A DNA stretch of 64,000 nt, taken from assembly GCA_002422085.1 (NCBI GenBank), contig DISZ01000010.1, positions 1-64,000 of the forward strand, given 5' to 3'. Under the pieces are notes generated by a model. The model was not told the origin of the DNA, made no database searches, and was given only the letters and a program-made list of their open reading frames with translations. The translations under genes were made by a program, and so were the position numbers. Positions within the stretch are counted from its first letter, which is position 1. Every line of letters begins with the position of its first letter. This DNA comes from Rhodobacteraceae bacterium UBA6197. GTDB lineage: Bacteria > Pseudomonadota > Alphaproteobacteria > Rhodobacterales > Rhodobacteraceae. Positions 1-8,439 of the stretch are shown one piece after another.

Positions 1-35
1 CGGTTCGGGGCTTGGCCGGTTCGGGTTTGACCATT

Positions 36-551
36 TCAAGGCTTGGCTGGCGCCGAGCCGCGCGGTCCATGGCGCAGACCCGCCTCCAGCCTCTCGGCAA
101 AGCCTTTGCGTTCTTGCGGCGTCATCGCGGCAATGCGCCCGAACATCAGCCGCTCGCCGATCTCGATCCGTTCCAGCGTCCGGACCCGATGCGCTTCGAT
201 CACCGAACGCACCTCGGCCTCGTTCCACGGATCCGCCTTCAACGCCGCGACAAGCCGCGAGAAATCGGCGCGAGCGGCGCGGCGCATGTCGCGAAAACCC
301 GCGCCTTCGGCCTCAGCCGCGTGACGCAGCGCATCGCGGTCCTCGCGCGACAGGGCCTCGGTAAAGGGGCCCATGCTGATATCGCTGATCATCGGACGTG
401 CCGGATGCCCGGAATGACCGATCAGCCCCCCGGCAACAACCCCCAGCACCAACAGGTTCACCGTCAGCGAGACGATAAACAGCACCCGCACCCAGCCCCG
501 CATCCCGACCTTGCGCGCCACGGTTTCGGTCATGTTGTCGGCATTGCTCAT
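36..551 (-). CDS. CpxP/CnrX-like periplasmic heavy-metal sensor (membrane anchored)
   Basis: About 171 residues. One N-terminal membrane helix (about residues 21-45) is followed by a charged, helical, His-containing periplasmic domain. Near the C-terminus lies MTPQER, a form of the LTxxQ motif of the Spy/CpxP/CnrX fold. Proteins of this group sense periplasmic metal or envelope stress, and in the Cnr/Ncc systems they control an ECF sigma factor through a membrane anti-sigma protein. The ATG at 551 is chosen because GGAGGG sits 6 bases upstream; a TTG two codons earlier is too close to that site. It is the last gene of a minus-strand run with the sigma factor and the one-helix protein, 2 bases after the stop of the latter. 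The metal or stress sensed cannot be read from the sequence. Confidence 0.75.
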   Translation of the reverse strand: MSNADNMTETVARKVGMRGWVRVLFIVSLTVNLLVLGVVAGGLIGHSGHPARPMISDISMGPFTEALSREDRDALRHAAEAEGAGFRDMRRAARADFSRLVAALKADPWNEAEVRSVIEAHRVRTLERIEIGERLMFGRIAAMTPQERKGFAERLEAGLRHGPRGSAPAKP

Positions 552-553
552 CG

Positions 554-958
554 TCAACCCTCCGTGCCCATTGCCAAGGCAAAGACATCATCGCCGGGCA
601 GCAGATCGACAGTGCCCAGCACCTCGACCGCGCCACCACCAAGATACCCCGCGGCCACATCGCTTAGCCGATCCGATCCGGCAAAACCGATCCAAAGCCC
701 GGCCAGTGTGGCGGTGACCAGCCCGCCCACCGTGCGCCAGCCGCCCAGCACCGCCAACAGCGCCGCCAGCCCGCCCCGGCGCGGCACCCGCGCCACCGCG
801 GCATGCGGGCCGGTTTGCCGGTGCCTCTGCATCGCGGCATCGGCATCCGCCAGCACGCGCGCCAACAGCGCCGGGCTGGGCTCCGGGGTCGCCGCGCGGG
901 CCGCCCCGAAGAACACCTCCAGCGGATCGTGGGTTTTGTCTTTATCACCCATGGTCAT
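554..958 (-). CDS. One-helix membrane protein, putative anti-sigma factor
   Basis: 134 residues. The N-terminal half is soluble and charged, and a hydrophobic stretch at about residues 62-94 could form one membrane segment. No enzyme motif is visible. The gene starts inside the end of the ECF sigma gene (14-base overlap; GGAG 7 bases before the ATG) and is followed by a CpxP/CnrX-like sensor. That is the position of the anti-sigma factor in Cnr-like sigma/anti-sigma/sensor sets, so the role is inferred from context rather than from sequence similarity. No zinc-binding HxxxCxxC anti-sigma motif is present. Confidence 0.6.
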   Translation of the reverse strand: MTMGDKDKTHDPLEVFFGAARAATPEPSPALLARVLADADAAMQRHRQTGPHAAVARVPRRGGLAALLAVLGGWRTVGGLVTATLAGLWIGFAGSDRLSDVAAGYLGGGAVEVLGTVDLLPGDDVFALAMGTEG

Positions 959-1529
959 ATCCCAACTCCTCTCGCCGCCCGGCCAGCATGGTCGTCAACG
1001 CCCGTTTTCCCCTTGCCGTCAGGCTTTCCACCGCCTCGACACCGATTTCCATTACCTGCGCAATCTCGGGGTTCGTCAGCCCTTCAAGATGGCGCAGGAC
1101 CACCGCCTGCCGCTGCCGATCGGGCAGGGACGCAAGCGCCACCTGCAACGCCTCGGCGCGGTCAGCGTCGATCATCAGATCCACCACCGCAGGTTTGCCG
1201 TCTTCCGGCTCGGCGGCCTCTTCCAGCGATACGCCCCGGCGTTTGCGCAACCGGTCCGTGGCCAGGTTCGACACCACCCGGTAGAGCCAAGTCGAGACTT
1301 TGGCCTCGCCCTGTCGCCATTCGGGGGCCACGCGCCACAACCGCAGCATCGCTTCTTGGGCGACATCCTCGGCTTCGCTGCCATCGCCCAGCATCCGGGT
1401 GGCGACCCGCAGGGCCATTGGTGTCAGCCGCAGGGTCAGCGCGCGCGCCGCCGCAGAGTCTCCATTGGCATAGAGAACCAGCAGCGCCTCTTCCGAGGCT
1501 TCGATGAGCGCGTCAAATGCCATATCCAT
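945..1529 (-). CDS. ECF-type RNA polymerase sigma factor
   Basis: 194 residues, the usual length for a group 4 (ECF) sigma factor. Region 2 is recognisable in the first half (EDVAQEAMLRLWR followed by STWLYRVVSNLATDRLRKR). Region 4 is in the last third (LPDRQRQAVVLRHLEGLTNPEIA and a helix-turn-helix through ESLTARGKRAL). No extra C-terminal domain is present. It would direct RNA polymerase to a small stress regulon. It overlaps the putative anti-sigma gene and lies 75 bases downstream of the EF-hand gene on the same strand, so the four genes may form one operon. I could not find a convincing ECF promoter upstream. Confidence 0.9.
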   Translation of the reverse strand: MDMAFDALIEASEEALLVLYANGDSAAARALTLRLTPMALRVATRMLGDGSEAEDVAQEAMLRLWRVAPEWRQGEAKVSTWLYRVVSNLATDRLRKRRGVSLEEAAEPEDGKPAVVDLMIDADRAEALQVALASLPDRQRQAVVLRHLEGLTNPEIAQVMEIGVEAVESLTARGKRALTTMLAGRREELGYDHG

Positions 1530-1604
1530 GCGTCCAAAGGCCTAGCGCGGAATTCGCCTTGTTGCAATCGCGGCCCAAAGACCCTGCCTTCGGGCCGCCT
1601 GCGC

Positions 1605-2294
1605 TTAGTTGCGGAACATGCGCTTCATCATGCCGTCATGATCGCCACGGTTTTGTCCGCCCTGATCGCAGTCGCCCCGGTGATGATCGCCCATGCGGTT
1701 CTGCCCGCCACGCTGACCACCTTGACCCATGCGGTCCTGTCCGCCGCGCTGACCACCTTGGCCCATGCGCTGTTGCATCCGGGCCTTGGCTGCGGCCATC
1801 TCCTCGGTCGAGATCGCACCGTCATTGTCGGCGTCCAACCGCGAGAACATCATCGCCGGCATCGGTCGGCTGGCCAGTTCCGCCGCCGAAAGCAGCCCGT
1901 CACCATCACTGTCTTGCGCGGCGATGCGGGCCTTTACCTGCGTCTCGATCCGCGCCTGCACGGCGGCCATTTCCTGTGCGATCAGCTCTTCCGCGCTGAT
2001 CTTGCCGTCGGCATTGGCATCCAGCGATGCAGCCTCGGCGGCACGCACGGCCATGATCTCGGCTTGCGTGACCTTGCCGTCGCCATCGGCATCGAACTTG
2101 GCAAAGTCAAACATGTTGCCGCCGCGGGCGCCCATCATCGGGTGATCCATCATCGGCCCACCCGACATGGCACCGGCACCCGCCCCCATACCGGCAGGCG
2201 GCGTGGTGTCTTGGGCAAGAACCGGAACCGCAATGGCAATGCTGGTGCCTGCCAGAATGGCGGCTACGATAGTTTCCTTGAAGGTCATTTTCAC
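1605..2294 (-). CDS. Secreted four-EF-hand calcium-binding protein
   Basis: 229 residues. An N-terminal signal peptide ends near VLAQ (about residue 28). Four canonical EF-hand loops follow at about residues 68-79 (DADGDGKVTQAE), 92-103 (DANADGKISAEE), 128-139 (DSDGDGLLSAAE) and 154-165 (DADNDGAISTEE); all keep the Asp/Asn ligands and the final Glu. The tail is Gly/Gln/Arg-rich with a duplicated block, then His/Asp-rich. The GTG start at 2294 is supported by AGGAG 7 bases upstream; an in-frame ATG two codons later lacks that spacing. Probably periplasmic or extracellular. It lies upstream of the ECF sigma gene on the same strand, so it may belong to the same envelope-response module. Its partner is unknown. 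Confidence 0.85.
   Translation of the reverse strand: MKMTFKETIVAAILAGTSIAIAVPVLAQDTTPPAGMGAGAGAMSGGPMMDHPMMGARGGNMFDFAKFDADGDGKVTQAEIMAVRAAEAASLDANADGKISAEELIAQEMAAVQARIETQVKARIAAQDSDGDGLLSAAELASRPMPAMMFSRLDADNDGAISTEEMAAAKARMQQRMGQGGQRGGQDRMGQGGQRGGQNRMGDHHRGDCDQGGQNRGDHDGMMKRMFRN
1687..1764. repeat. Tandem ~36-bp duplication in the EF-hand gene tail
   Basis: Two adjacent, slightly diverged copies of a 36-base unit (roughly 1693-1728 and 1729-1764) share the core GCTGACCACCTTG and encode the repeated Gln/Gly/Arg block near the C-terminus of the EF-hand protein. Because the unit is a multiple of three, copy number can change without breaking the frame. Confidence 0.7.
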
Positions 2295-2468
2295 GAGCTT
2301 TCTCCTGTTCTCCCGGCGCTGTTTCGCCGTCTGATACCGATCAAACGGGCCGCGTCGGCGTTTCCGTCGCCAAGCGCCAATTCACCATTGCGTGACCCCG
2401 GAACAGGAGGTCCCTTCCCTGTGCGGACGTTTCGGTGGATAAAGGGACCGCGCAAACGGGAGAATGCG

Positions 2469-2876
2469 ATGACCGATATCAGCCACGATCTTGAAGACGA
2501 CCGCCCGACGGGCCCTGCGGTGTTGCGCGGTCTGGCGTGCCGCTGCCCAGCCTGCGGCAAGGGCGCGCTGCTTCGGGGCTATCTGACGGTGCGCGATGCC
2601 TGCCCGGTCTGCGGCGAGACATTTTCGCATCATCGCGCCGATGATGGCCCGGCCTATCTGACCATCCTGATCGTCGGACATCTGATGGCGCCGCTGATTC
2701 TGTGGGCCTTCGTGACATGGCGACCGCAGCCGATGACGCTGATCGCCATTTTTGCGACTGGCACGGTGGCGTTGTCACTGCTGCTCTTGCCGCGGCTGAA
2801 GGGCATGATCGTGGCGATTCAGTGGTCGCGCCGGATGCACGGCTTCGGCACTGGTCAAGAGGCGCTTGATGACTAG
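2469..2876 (+). CDS. DUF983 family membrane protein
   Basis: 135 residues. Two CxxC pairs near the N-terminus (CRCPACGKG and CPVCGETF) form a probable zinc ribbon and are followed by two membrane helices in the last 75 residues. This is the layout of the DUF983 family of alphaproteobacteria, whose function is unknown. The reading frame is open far upstream, but the family N-terminus and the ATG at 2469 (GGGAG shortly upstream) mark the real start. It overlaps the next gene by 8 bases, suggesting translational coupling with the NUDIX hydrolase. Confidence 0.85.
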   Translation: MTDISHDLEDDRPTGPAVLRGLACRCPACGKGALLRGYLTVRDACPVCGETFSHHRADDGPAYLTILIVGHLMAPLILWAFVTWRPQPMTLIAIFATGTVALSLLLLPRLKGMIVAIQWSRRMHGFGTGQEALDD

Positions 2877-3594
2877 GACCTCGACCCCGGCTGCCCCCAC
2901 GGCCCAAGGCGCAGACAAGGCCCGCCTGCGCGATGCGGCCACGGTGTTGCTGGTCCGGCGGGCGCCGGCCGGGCCATCGGTGCTTATGGGTATGCGCGGC
3001 GCAGGGGCCGCCTTCATGCCCTCGAAATACGTATTTCCGGGCGGGGCGGTCGATCCGGGCGACGCTTCGGTGCCGCTTGCAGCCCCCTTGGCGGCCACTT
3101 GTGCGGCACGGCTTGCACAGGGCGCGGCGGCCGGGCTGGCGCCGGCGCTGGCGGTGGCTGCGGTGCGCGAGCTTTGGGAAGAAACCGGGCTGATGCTGGG
3201 CGAGCGGGGTGCCTGGCCCGGCATGATCCCGCCCGATTGGACGGAATTTGCGGCCTCGGGGTATCTGCCCAGCGCGGCGCCGCTGACATTCGTGTTTCGC
3301 GCGATCACGCCGCCGGGGCGCCCTCGCCGTTTTGACGCACGCTTCTTTTTGGCAGATGCGGACCGCGTCCTTGGCGACCCGGACGATTTTTCCAAGGCCT
3401 GTGACGAGCTATCGCACCTGCATTGGGTGCCGATCAGCGAGGCCCGCCGCCTGAACCTGCCCTTCATCACCGAGGTGGTGCTGGCCGAGGTCGCGGCACT
3501 GCTGACAACCGGCAGCGCGGCGATCACCCCACCCGACAGCGTGCCCTTTTTCGACAATTCCGGTGAACGGTCCGAATTTCGCCGTCTGACCTGA
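2869..3594 (+). CDS. NUDIX hydrolase
   Basis: 241 residues. The N-terminal strand carries FPGGAVDPGD and the helix carries RELWEETGL, the core of the NUDIX box; the spacing between them is long, as in the NUDT7/8/19-like branch that acts on CoA or nucleotide diphosphates. The first Glu of the textbook box is not obvious, so the substrate is open. The ATG at 2869 is preferred over a TTG one codon earlier. It overlaps the DUF983 stop and ends 6 bases from a convergent transporter gene. Confidence 0.85.
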   Translation: MTRTSTPAAPTAQGADKARLRDAATVLLVRRAPAGPSVLMGMRGAGAAFMPSKYVFPGGAVDPGDASVPLAAPLAATCAARLAQGAAAGLAPALAVAAVRELWEETGLMLGERGAWPGMIPPDWTEFAASGYLPSAAPLTFVFRAITPPGRPRRFDARFFLADADRVLGDPDDFSKACDELSHLHWVPISEARRLNLPFITEVVLAEVAALLTTGSAAITPPDSVPFFDNSGERSEFRRLT

Positions 3595-3600
3595 CGGCAG

Positions 3601-4524
3601 CTAATAGGTGGCCATCAGCGTCAACGTCAGTGGAATGGTGACAAAGGCCAGCAAGGTCTGCGCGGTGATCATCGTGGCCATCAACGGCGCGTCGCCCCCC
3701 ATCTGCCGCGCCAGCGTATAGGCCGACACCGCGACCGGCAGAGCCGCATAGATCATCGTCACCTGCGCCACGATCAACGGCGGTTCCAGCAGCCATATCG
3801 CCCCGGCCACAGCCAGCGGAAACACCGCCAACTTGCCGACCGCCGCCAGCATGACCGGCCCCAGCGCCGCGCGCATTCCCTTGATACGCAGGTTCGCGCC
3901 CACGCAAAGCAGCATTACCGGCAAGGCGCCCTGCCCCAGCACAGAGGCCGTTTCATGCAGCACCGGCACATGGTGAAGCCCCGCCAGATTGAACCCAAGC
4001 CCGACCAGAATCGACAGGATCAACGGGTTGCGCGCCAGTTCCCGCAACGTCAGCGCAAGCCGGGCGCCGCCGCCCTGCCCCAGCATGGCCGCCAGCAGGG
4101 TGACCATCGTCACATTGACCACCGGCACCAAGATCGCCGACCCCAGCACCGCCGCTTGCAAGCCCGGCGCGCCATAAAGCGCCTCGGCAATCGCGAGCCC
4201 GACGAAGGTGTTGAACCGCCCCGCGCCCTGGATCACGTCGGTTCCCTGCGCCGGTGCCAGCCCCGCCATGCGTTGCACCAGCCAGCCAAACCCCACCGCG
4301 GCAAAGAATCCCGCATATAGGACCCCCGCGAAACCGGCCAAAGGCGCCGCTCCCAGATCGGCGGACGAGATCTTGACGAAGAACAGCGCCGGCATCAGCA
4401 CCCAATAGACCAGCCGGTCATTGAGGTTCCAGAACTCGATCGACGGTATCCCGCCGCGCCGTAGCGCATAACCCAGCACGATCAGCGCAAAGGTCGGTGC
4501 GATCGCCAACGCCACCTCGATCAT
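3601..4524 (-). CDS. AEC family transporter (auxin efflux carrier type)
   Basis: 307 residues and very hydrophobic, with about ten predicted membrane segments. The opening (IEVALAIAPTFALIVLGYAL) and the repeated small-residue helices fit the AEC/MdcF family of secondary carriers, which move organic acids or related compounds across the inner membrane. The substrate is unknown. Its ATG overlaps the stop of the DMT exporter gene by 4 bases (ATGA), so the two are translated from one mRNA. Confidence 0.85.
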   Translation of the reverse strand: MIEVALAIAPTFALIVLGYALRRGGIPSIEFWNLNDRLVYWVLMPALFFVKISSADLGAAPLAGFAGVLYAGFFAAVGFGWLVQRMAGLAPAQGTDVIQGAGRFNTFVGLAIAEALYGAPGLQAAVLGSAILVPVVNVTMVTLLAAMLGQGGGARLALTLRELARNPLILSILVGLGFNLAGLHHVPVLHETASVLGQGALPVMLLCVGANLRIKGMRAALGPVMLAAVGKLAVFPLAVAGAIWLLEPPLIVAQVTMIYAALPVAVSAYTLARQMGGDAPLMATMITAQTLLAFVTIPLTLTLMATY

Positions 4525-5417
4525 CGCGCCCCTCCCAGAATGATCAACAGCAGGCTGGTCACGACCAGCGCAATGCCCACCGCCTCGCGGCGGCTAAGCC
4601 TTTCATGGAACACAAGCGCCGAGACCACCAGCGTGAACACGATCTCGACCTGCCCCAGCGCGCGCACATAGGCGGCGTTTTGCAACGCGAAGGCGGTGAA
4701 CCACGCCGCCGAACCGGCCACCCCCGTCACCCCGACCCAGATCGTGCGCCGCCAAGCGGCCAGCACCCGGCCCAACTCGCCGGGTTCGCGCAGACGCAGA
4801 TACAGCGCCATGCCGATGGATTGCGCAAAGGTCACGCAGGCCAGCGTGATGATCGCCCGCGAAAAGGCCGCCAGAGGCAGCAACTCGAGTGTGGCCCCGC
4901 GGTAGCCAATCGCCGAAATACCAAAAAGCCCCCCCGCCAGAACACCGTAAACCGTGGCGCGGCTGCGCAGCCCGCCGCCGCCGGGCGCGCGCGACAAAAG
5001 CAGCACCCCGCCAAGCCCGACCAGAATCGCGATCCAGCCCAACCCGCTGACAATCTCGCCCAGAACCAGCGCTGAAAACAGCGCGACCTGCACCGTCTCG
5101 GTCTTGGTGAAGGCAACGCCAACCGCGAAATTACGTAACGAAAACAGCGCAACCGTCAGGAAAGTCGCGGCGACTTGCCCGGTGCCTCCGGCCAGCGCAA
5201 AGACCCAAAAGCGCAACCCCGGCAGCGGCACCGCCGCGTCGGTCAGACCCAGCGTCAGCACGGCCGCGATCGCCGCCAATGGCGCGCCAAACAGGAACCG
5301 TGAAAAGGTGGCGCCTCCGGTCGAAAGGCCGACCCCCTTGAGCCGCTTTTGCAGCATGAAGCGCAGCGTCTGCACCATCGCCGCCGCCAGCGTGACCCAG
5401 ATCCAAAGACCTGTCAT
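4521..5417 (-). CDS. DMT superfamily (EamA-type) transporter
   Basis: 298 residues with ten hydrophobic segments in two five-helix halves, typical of EamA/DMT exporters of metabolites. The region about residues 86-115 (FAVGVAFTKTETVQVALFSALVLGE) matches the pattern of the family at the end of the first repeat. Overlaps of 4 bases join it to the lipocalin gene upstream and the AEC carrier downstream, forming a tight minus-strand operon. The substrate is not known. Confidence 0.85.
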   Translation of the reverse strand: MTGLWIWVTLAAAMVQTLRFMLQKRLKGVGLSTGGATFSRFLFGAPLAAIAAVLTLGLTDAAVPLPGLRFWVFALAGGTGQVAATFLTVALFSLRNFAVGVAFTKTETVQVALFSALVLGEIVSGLGWIAILVGLGGVLLLSRAPGGGGLRSRATVYGVLAGGLFGISAIGYRGATLELLPLAAFSRAIITLACVTFAQSIGMALYLRLREPGELGRVLAAWRRTIWVGVTGVAGSAAWFTAFALQNAAYVRALGQVEIVFTLVVSALVFHERLSRREAVGIALVVTSLLLIILGGAR

Positions 5418-5920
5418 CGTGCCGCCAGTCGCGACAGGTCATAGCCGTTGAACGCCAACACTTCGCGGGCGGCGCGGGTCAGATCGGCGCGGCCCGCCGG
5501 ATCGCGCGACAGGATCATTCCCCAGCGCCCCGAAGGCGTGCCAAGCGCTGCCATGCGGTAATCCTGATCGACCCAAAGGACAAACACCACATCGCGGCCA
5601 AAGCCGATATCAGGCGTGATCCGCCCTCCCGGCCCGGTCACCACCGCCCGCCCCGCCAGCGCCGCCGGTGCCGCGCCGGTGCAATCAATTCCGGCCAGAG
5701 CATAGCGCCCCGGCGCTGCCTCTTGCCAGTTCTGTTCGGCCCCCGCGCACCCTGGCGTATAGCTTTGCAGCACATGCCAACGCCCCGCAAAGCGACCCGC
5801 ATCAAACAACGAGGCCGACGAGATCCGCACCTCCGGGTTGCGCGGCACTTTCGGGTCGGGTGTCTTCGTGCAGGCCGCCGCGACGACCGACAACAACAGT
5901 GCCGCCCCTATTGCACGCAT
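5414..5920 (-). CDS. Lipocalin-like lipoprotein (Blc type)
   Basis: 168 residues. A lipoprotein signal (VVAAAC, Cys near residue 17) is followed by the lipocalin opening FAGRWHVLQSY and a strand with VFVLWVDQDYRMAALGTPSG that fits the C-terminal part of bacterial Blc lipocalins. It is likely outer-membrane anchored and binds a lipid or other hydrophobic ligand. The ATG at 5920 gives a clean signal peptide; the frame is open for about 200 bases upstream but encodes no signal there. It overlaps the upstream lipoprotein gene by 13 bases and the DMT gene by 4. Confidence 0.8.
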   Translation of the reverse strand: MRAIGAALLLSVVAAACTKTPDPKVPRNPEVRISSASLFDAGRFAGRWHVLQSYTPGCAGAEQNWQEAAPGRYALAGIDCTGAAPAALAGRAVVTGPGGRITPDIGFGRDVVFVLWVDQDYRMAALGTPSGRWGMILSRDPAGRADLTRAAREVLAFNGYDLSRLAAR

Positions 5921-6255
5921 TCTGTCACCCGTATTCCCGAATTTGTCAGCACCTCGTTGCATCCGACCAGTGGCACCACCGGCGCGCAGGTCATCGAGCG
6001 CGCAAGACAGGCGCCCTCGCAGTCCTGTTCGCCCGTGCAAGGCTTGCCTGCGTCGCGCGGGATGCGCTGACAGACATAGGCACCGCTCTTGGTCAGTTGG
6101 TGAAACGCGCCGCCCGATTTTTCGCACTGGCCACGCTCAAGCGTGACGCGCGTCTCACCGACGGGTTCCAGCTTCGGCTCGGGGCGGTCGGGTTGACAGG
6201 CCGACAATGTCAGCGTCAGCGCGATCCACCCCAGCCACTGCACGATCTGCGTCAC
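5908..6255 (-). CDS. Cysteine-rich lipoprotein of unknown function
   Basis: 115 residues. The N-terminus is hydrophobic and ends in a lipobox, LTLSACQP (Cys near residue 20). The mature part has eight further Cys residues, suggesting disulfides in the periplasm. I do not recognise a family. It is the first gene of the minus-strand run of lipoprotein, lipocalin, DMT and AEC genes and overlaps the lipocalin start by 13 bases. Confidence 0.75.
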   Translation of the reverse strand: MTQIVQWLGWIALTLTLSACQPDRPEPKLEPVGETRVTLERGQCEKSGGAFHQLTKSGAYVCQRIPRDAGKPCTGEQDCEGACLARSMTCAPVVPLVGCNEVLTNSGIRVTECVQ

Positions 6256-6282
6256 ACCCGTCTCCCTCGGATTGTCAAATTG

Positions 6283-7326
6283 TCAATATGGCAACGGATG
6301 CGCCCGATGCGCCCGCCCGATGGCCTTGGTCACGACCTCTGGCAGCACCATCCCGGCCGCATCCAGTGACTGTTCCAACTGTGCGACCGACGTTGCCCCT
6401 ACGATCGGAATGACGGGGAACGGCCGCGCCATCACCCAGGCGACGGCCATCGTCACCGGATCCAACCCAGCCTCGGCAGCAATCGCAGTGTAGGCGTCGA
6501 TCGCGCCCCAGACCCGCGGCGTGACCCGCCCGCCCAAGCCCGGCACAAGATCCTTGCGCGACCCTTTCGGCACCACCCCATGCGCGTATTTGCCGGTAAG
6601 AAGCCCCGCCGCCAAGGGCGAATAGGCCAGCAAGGTGACATCCTCATGCACCCCCAACTCGGCCAGATCGGTATCGTAAAGCCGGCACAGTAGCGAATAT
6701 TCATTCTGCACGGAAACCGCGCGCGGCCCCTTGCCCGCCTCGGCAAGGCCCAGCCATTGCGCCATGCCCCACGCGCTTTCGTTGGACAGGCCAAAGTGGC
6801 GGATCTTACCCTCGGCTTGCAGCGCGCCCAGCGTTTCCAGACAGGCGGCCATGTCGTCTCGAACCCCGGCGCGGTTCTGTTTGCCGGGGTCAAAATCCCA
6901 AGTCTTGCGGAAATGATAGCTGCCCCGGTTCGGCCAGTGGAACTGGTAGAGGTCGATGTGATCGCAGCGCAGCCGGCACAGGCTGTTCTCGACCGCCTGC
7001 CGGATCGTTTCGGGGCCGATCGGCGCGCCCGCGCGCACCGCCGCCAACCCCTCGCCCGAGGCTTTGGTGGCCAGCACGACATCATCGCGCCGCCCGGTTT
7101 TGGCAAACCATGAACCGATGATTTCTTCGGTGCGGCCGACCGTTTCGGCGCTGACCGGGTTGACCGGATACATTTCGGCGGTGTCGATGAAATCGACCCC
7201 CCGATCCAGCGCAAAGTCGATCTGGGCATGGCCTTCGGCCTCGGTGTTTTGCGTGCCCCAGGTCATCGACCCCAGGCAAATCTCTGATACGAGCAGACCC
7301 GACCGGCCCAGCGGCAGCTTCTTCAT
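6283..7326 (-). CDS. Aldo/keto reductase (Tas-like)
   Basis: 347 residues forming a whole AKR barrel. It opens MKKLPLGRSGLLVSEICLGS and has the catalytic Asp/Tyr segment DTAEMYP, HIDLYQFHWPNRG, and the NADP-binding end near PIVGATSVAQLEQSL. Closest in pattern to E. coli Tas, an NADP-dependent reductase of unclear substrate. The ATG at 7326 is used because the upstream frame shows no AKR sequence. It is divergent from the LysR regulator, 65 bases apart. Confidence 0.88.
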   Translation of the reverse strand: MKKLPLGRSGLLVSEICLGSMTWGTQNTEAEGHAQIDFALDRGVDFIDTAEMYPVNPVSAETVGRTEEIIGSWFAKTGRRDDVVLATKASGEGLAAVRAGAPIGPETIRQAVENSLCRLRCDHIDLYQFHWPNRGSYHFRKTWDFDPGKQNRAGVRDDMAACLETLGALQAEGKIRHFGLSNESAWGMAQWLGLAEAGKGPRAVSVQNEYSLLCRLYDTDLAELGVHEDVTLLAYSPLAAGLLTGKYAHGVVPKGSRKDLVPGLGGRVTPRVWGAIDAYTAIAAEAGLDPVTMAVAWVMARPFPVIPIVGATSVAQLEQSLDAAGMVLPEVVTKAIGRAHRAHPLPY

Positions 7327-7391
7327 TCCAATCTCCGCAGCAATTTGGCGCAACCTGCCATAGCCCTTGGGCAAGCGAAAGCCCCAAGCCC

Positions 7392-8360
7392 ATGCGCGCG
7401 CCTCATGTTGACAGCCCCGGGTCGGCGCCCGATGCTGCCCCAAACCCGGAGCACCCCTTGGCCTTTACCCTGCGTCAGTTGCAATTCTTCACCGCTGCCG
7501 CCGAACAGGGCAGCGTCTCGGGCGCGGCCCGGGTGCTGTCGATCTCGCAATCCTCGGTCACCGAGGCAATCCATGCGCTGGAAAACGATCTGGGTGTGAC
7601 GCTGTTCGAGCGTCAGGCCCGTGGCCTTGAAATCACCCACAAGGGCAGTTTGTTTCTGCGCCATGCGCGGCAGATCCTGACCGATGTCTCGACCGCGCGG
7701 ATGGCGTTTCGCGAAGATGCGGGGCAGGCAAAGGGCCGGCTGTCGCTTGGCGTGACCTCGCTGGTGGCGGGCTATGTGCTGTCGGATATCCTGTCGCGTT
7801 TCCGGCGTGCCTATCCGCAGGTCGAACTGAACGTGATCGAAGACAACGGCGACTACCTTCAGCATCTGCTGATCGGCGGCGAACTGGATGTAGCGGTGCT
7901 GCTGACCTCGTCGGTGCGCGACCGCATGGCGCTGCATGTGGAAACGCTGCTGGTTTCGCCCTATCGGCTTTGGCTGCCGCTGGGTCATGCCCTGGCCGAA
8001 CAAGAGGCGATTTCGCTGGACCAGCTGGCGGGCGAGCCGCTGATCCAACTGATGGTCGATGAAATCGAGGAAAGCACCGCGCGGCTGATGGCGGCGCTGA
8101 AGGTGCGGCCGCAAATCGCCTTTCGCACCCGGTCCGTCGAGGCGGTGCGCAGCCTTGTGGCGACGGGCGCCGGCGTGGCGATCCTGCCCAGTCTGGTCTA
8201 TCGGCCCTGGTCGCTTGAGGGCGACCGGATCGGCATCCGCGACGTATCGGGTGATCTGCCGTCGGTGCAGGTCGGGCTTGCCTGGCGCAAGGGCGCGCCG
8301 CTGGCCGCACCCGCGCTGAACTTTGTGCGCTCGGCACAGAATGCGATTACGCACCGCTGA
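7392..8360 (+). CDS. LysR family transcriptional regulator
   Basis: 322 residues. An N-terminal winged helix (LRQLQFFTAAAEQGSVSGAARVLSISQSSVTEAIHALE) is followed by a periplasmic-binding-type effector domain. The start may be the ATG at 7392 or a TTG at 7458 just before the helix-turn-helix. It lies between a divergent aldo/keto reductase and a polyamine-type ABC transporter on its own strand. A LysR-style palindrome immediately follows its stop codon, so it probably controls the transporter operon. Inducer unknown; putrescine or a derivative is an inference from the neighbours. Confidence 0.9.
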   Translation: MRAPHVDSPGSAPDAAPNPEHPLAFTLRQLQFFTAAAEQGSVSGAARVLSISQSSVTEAIHALENDLGVTLFERQARGLEITHKGSLFLRHARQILTDVSTARMAFREDAGQAKGRLSLGVTSLVAGYVLSDILSRFRRAYPQVELNVIEDNGDYLQHLLIGGELDVAVLLTSSVRDRMALHVETLLVSPYRLWLPLGHALAEQEAISLDQLAGEPLIQLMVDEIEESTARLMAALKVRPQIAFRTRSVEAVRSLVATGAGVAILPSLVYRPWSLEGDRIGIRDVSGDLPSVQVGLAWRKGAPLAAPALNFVRSAQNAITHR

Positions 8361-8381
8361 GGTATCGGTTTTACCGATATC
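8361..8381. promoter_or_regulatory. LysR-type operator-like palindrome upstream of the ydcS-like gene
   Basis: Starts right after the LysR stop codon. The core ATCGGTTTTACCGAT (8364-8378) is a perfect palindrome with the T-N11-A form bound by LysR-type proteins. A second inverted repeat with the same half-sites lies at 8440-8453. Confidence 0.55.
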
Positions 8382-8439
8382 TTCTTTCTGCGTTTTGATA
8401 TTGCGAAGATCGCGCCGCCGCCGCAGTTTGTCAGCAACA

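Noticed and set aside
2340..2440. EcfG-type promoter (GGAAC and CGTT) upstream of the EF-hand or DUF983 gene
   Set aside because: The GGAA(A)C and GTT hexamers are present, but the spacing is too short on the minus strand and too long on the plus strand.
12..2468. Very long plus-strand open frame running into the DUF983 gene
   Set aside because: It is antisense to four recognised minus-strand genes and has no domain. Only the part from 2469 is a gene.
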